DNA from: Actinomycetota bacterium
GTDB taxonomy: Bacteria > Actinomycetota > Coriobacteriia > Anaerosomatales > JAHIQC01
Assembly (NCBI GenBank): GCA_018902765.1
Contig: JAHIQC010000276.1
Location: 1-6,628, forward strand
Direction: 5' to 3'
Length of the DNA: 6,628 nucleotides
Every line of letters starts with the position of its first letter. Position 1 is the first letter of the stretch. The position numbers were made by a program, and so were the translations under genes. The notes under the pieces were generated by a model. It did not search any database, was not told the DNA's origin, and was given only the letters and a program-made list of their open reading frames with translations. Of this stretch, positions 6,428-6,628 are shown one piece after another.

Positions 6428-6460
6428 GGGTTTCTCTCACATCAGCGCGAAATCCGGGCC

Positions 6461-6628
6461 TCAGGCCTCAGCGAAGGCCACTTCACCTTGTTCAGCCGCT
6501 GCGGCGAATGCGTCGATTCCGCCCTCTTCGGCGAACTGATCGAGGACCGCCTGCTGGATGTGTGTCCGGGTATCCGTGTTGATCGGGTGGCAGATATCGC
6601 GGAAATCCCCATTGGGCAACTTGCGCGA
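6461..6628 (-). CDS. spoVG: Septation/sporulation regulator SpoVG, C-terminal part (cut by window edge)
   Basis: The last 55 codons and TGA of a gene entering from the right edge. The residues begin SRKLPNGDFRDICHPIN, closely matching the SpoVG core ([21 protein letters not shown] in spirit), and continue through TDTRTHIQQAVL to an Ala/Glu-rich end, EQGEVAFAEA. SpoVG is a small protein of about 90-100 residues that binds DNA and RNA in Firmicutes and affects septation, capsule and virulence genes; its exact role varies between species. The visible part includes the helix region linked to nucleic-acid binding. The family's usual Ala in FRDIAHP is Cys here. Its place upstream of glmU equals the B. 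subtilis order, which supports the call. Start, promoter and N-terminal half are outside the window. Confidence 0.93.
   Translation of the reverse strand, partial: SRKLPNGDFRDICHPINTDTRTHIQQAVLDQFAEEGGIDAFAAAAEQGEVAFAEA

Overview
The window is GC-rich bacterial DNA with housekeeping content and no sign of a mobile element, CRISPR array or phage. The gene order spoVG - glmU - prs - rplY/ctc - pth is the one known from Bacillus subtilis (spoVG-gcaD-prs-ctc-spoVC), and the glmU-prs-rplY-pth part is also common in Actinobacteria. High GC, a long L25/Ctc with an acidic tail, and a Prs with the text SPDVGRAKACKKLADMLG suggest a deep-branching actinobacterium, possibly Coriobacteriia or a relative. 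This assignment rests on remembered resemblance and is an inference.

Layout, left to right. Bases 1-738 (+) hold the C-terminal part of an ApbE-type FAD:protein FMN transferase, cut by the left edge. It converges on a small membrane protein of the DUF4870/Tic20-like type (774-1187, -), with a short perfect hairpin between them. A 155-base divergent gap (1188-1342) carries a possible promoter and a small dyad. Next comes a secreted PcsB/EnvC-like coiled-coil protein with a complete LytM (M23) zinc peptidase domain (1343-2572, +). It converges on pth across another imperfect hairpin.

From 2605 to the right edge everything is on the minus strand. In transcription order: spoVG (C-terminal 55 residues only, cut by the right edge), a hairpin that may be a terminator, tRNA-Gln(UUG) with encoded CCA, glmU, prs, rplY/ctc and pth. 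Gaps from glmU onward are 14, 56 and 15 bases, so these four genes probably form one operon. GlmU makes UDP-GlcNAc for peptidoglycan, Prs makes PRPP for nucleotides, His and Trp, L25 binds 5S rRNA, and Pth recycles peptidyl-tRNA. The divergent M23 protein acts on the cell wall that GlmU helps build, but it is a separate transcription unit.

I found no convincing new biological system. The most unusual signal is a perfect 9-base inverted repeat pairing the spoVG-tRNA leader with the 5' acceptor strand of tRNA-Gln, placed around a GC-rich hairpin. Other points worth checking are the prs start, whose ribosome-binding site is fused to the glmU stop, the dyad in the divergent gap, and how tRNA-Gln and glmU share a transcript.
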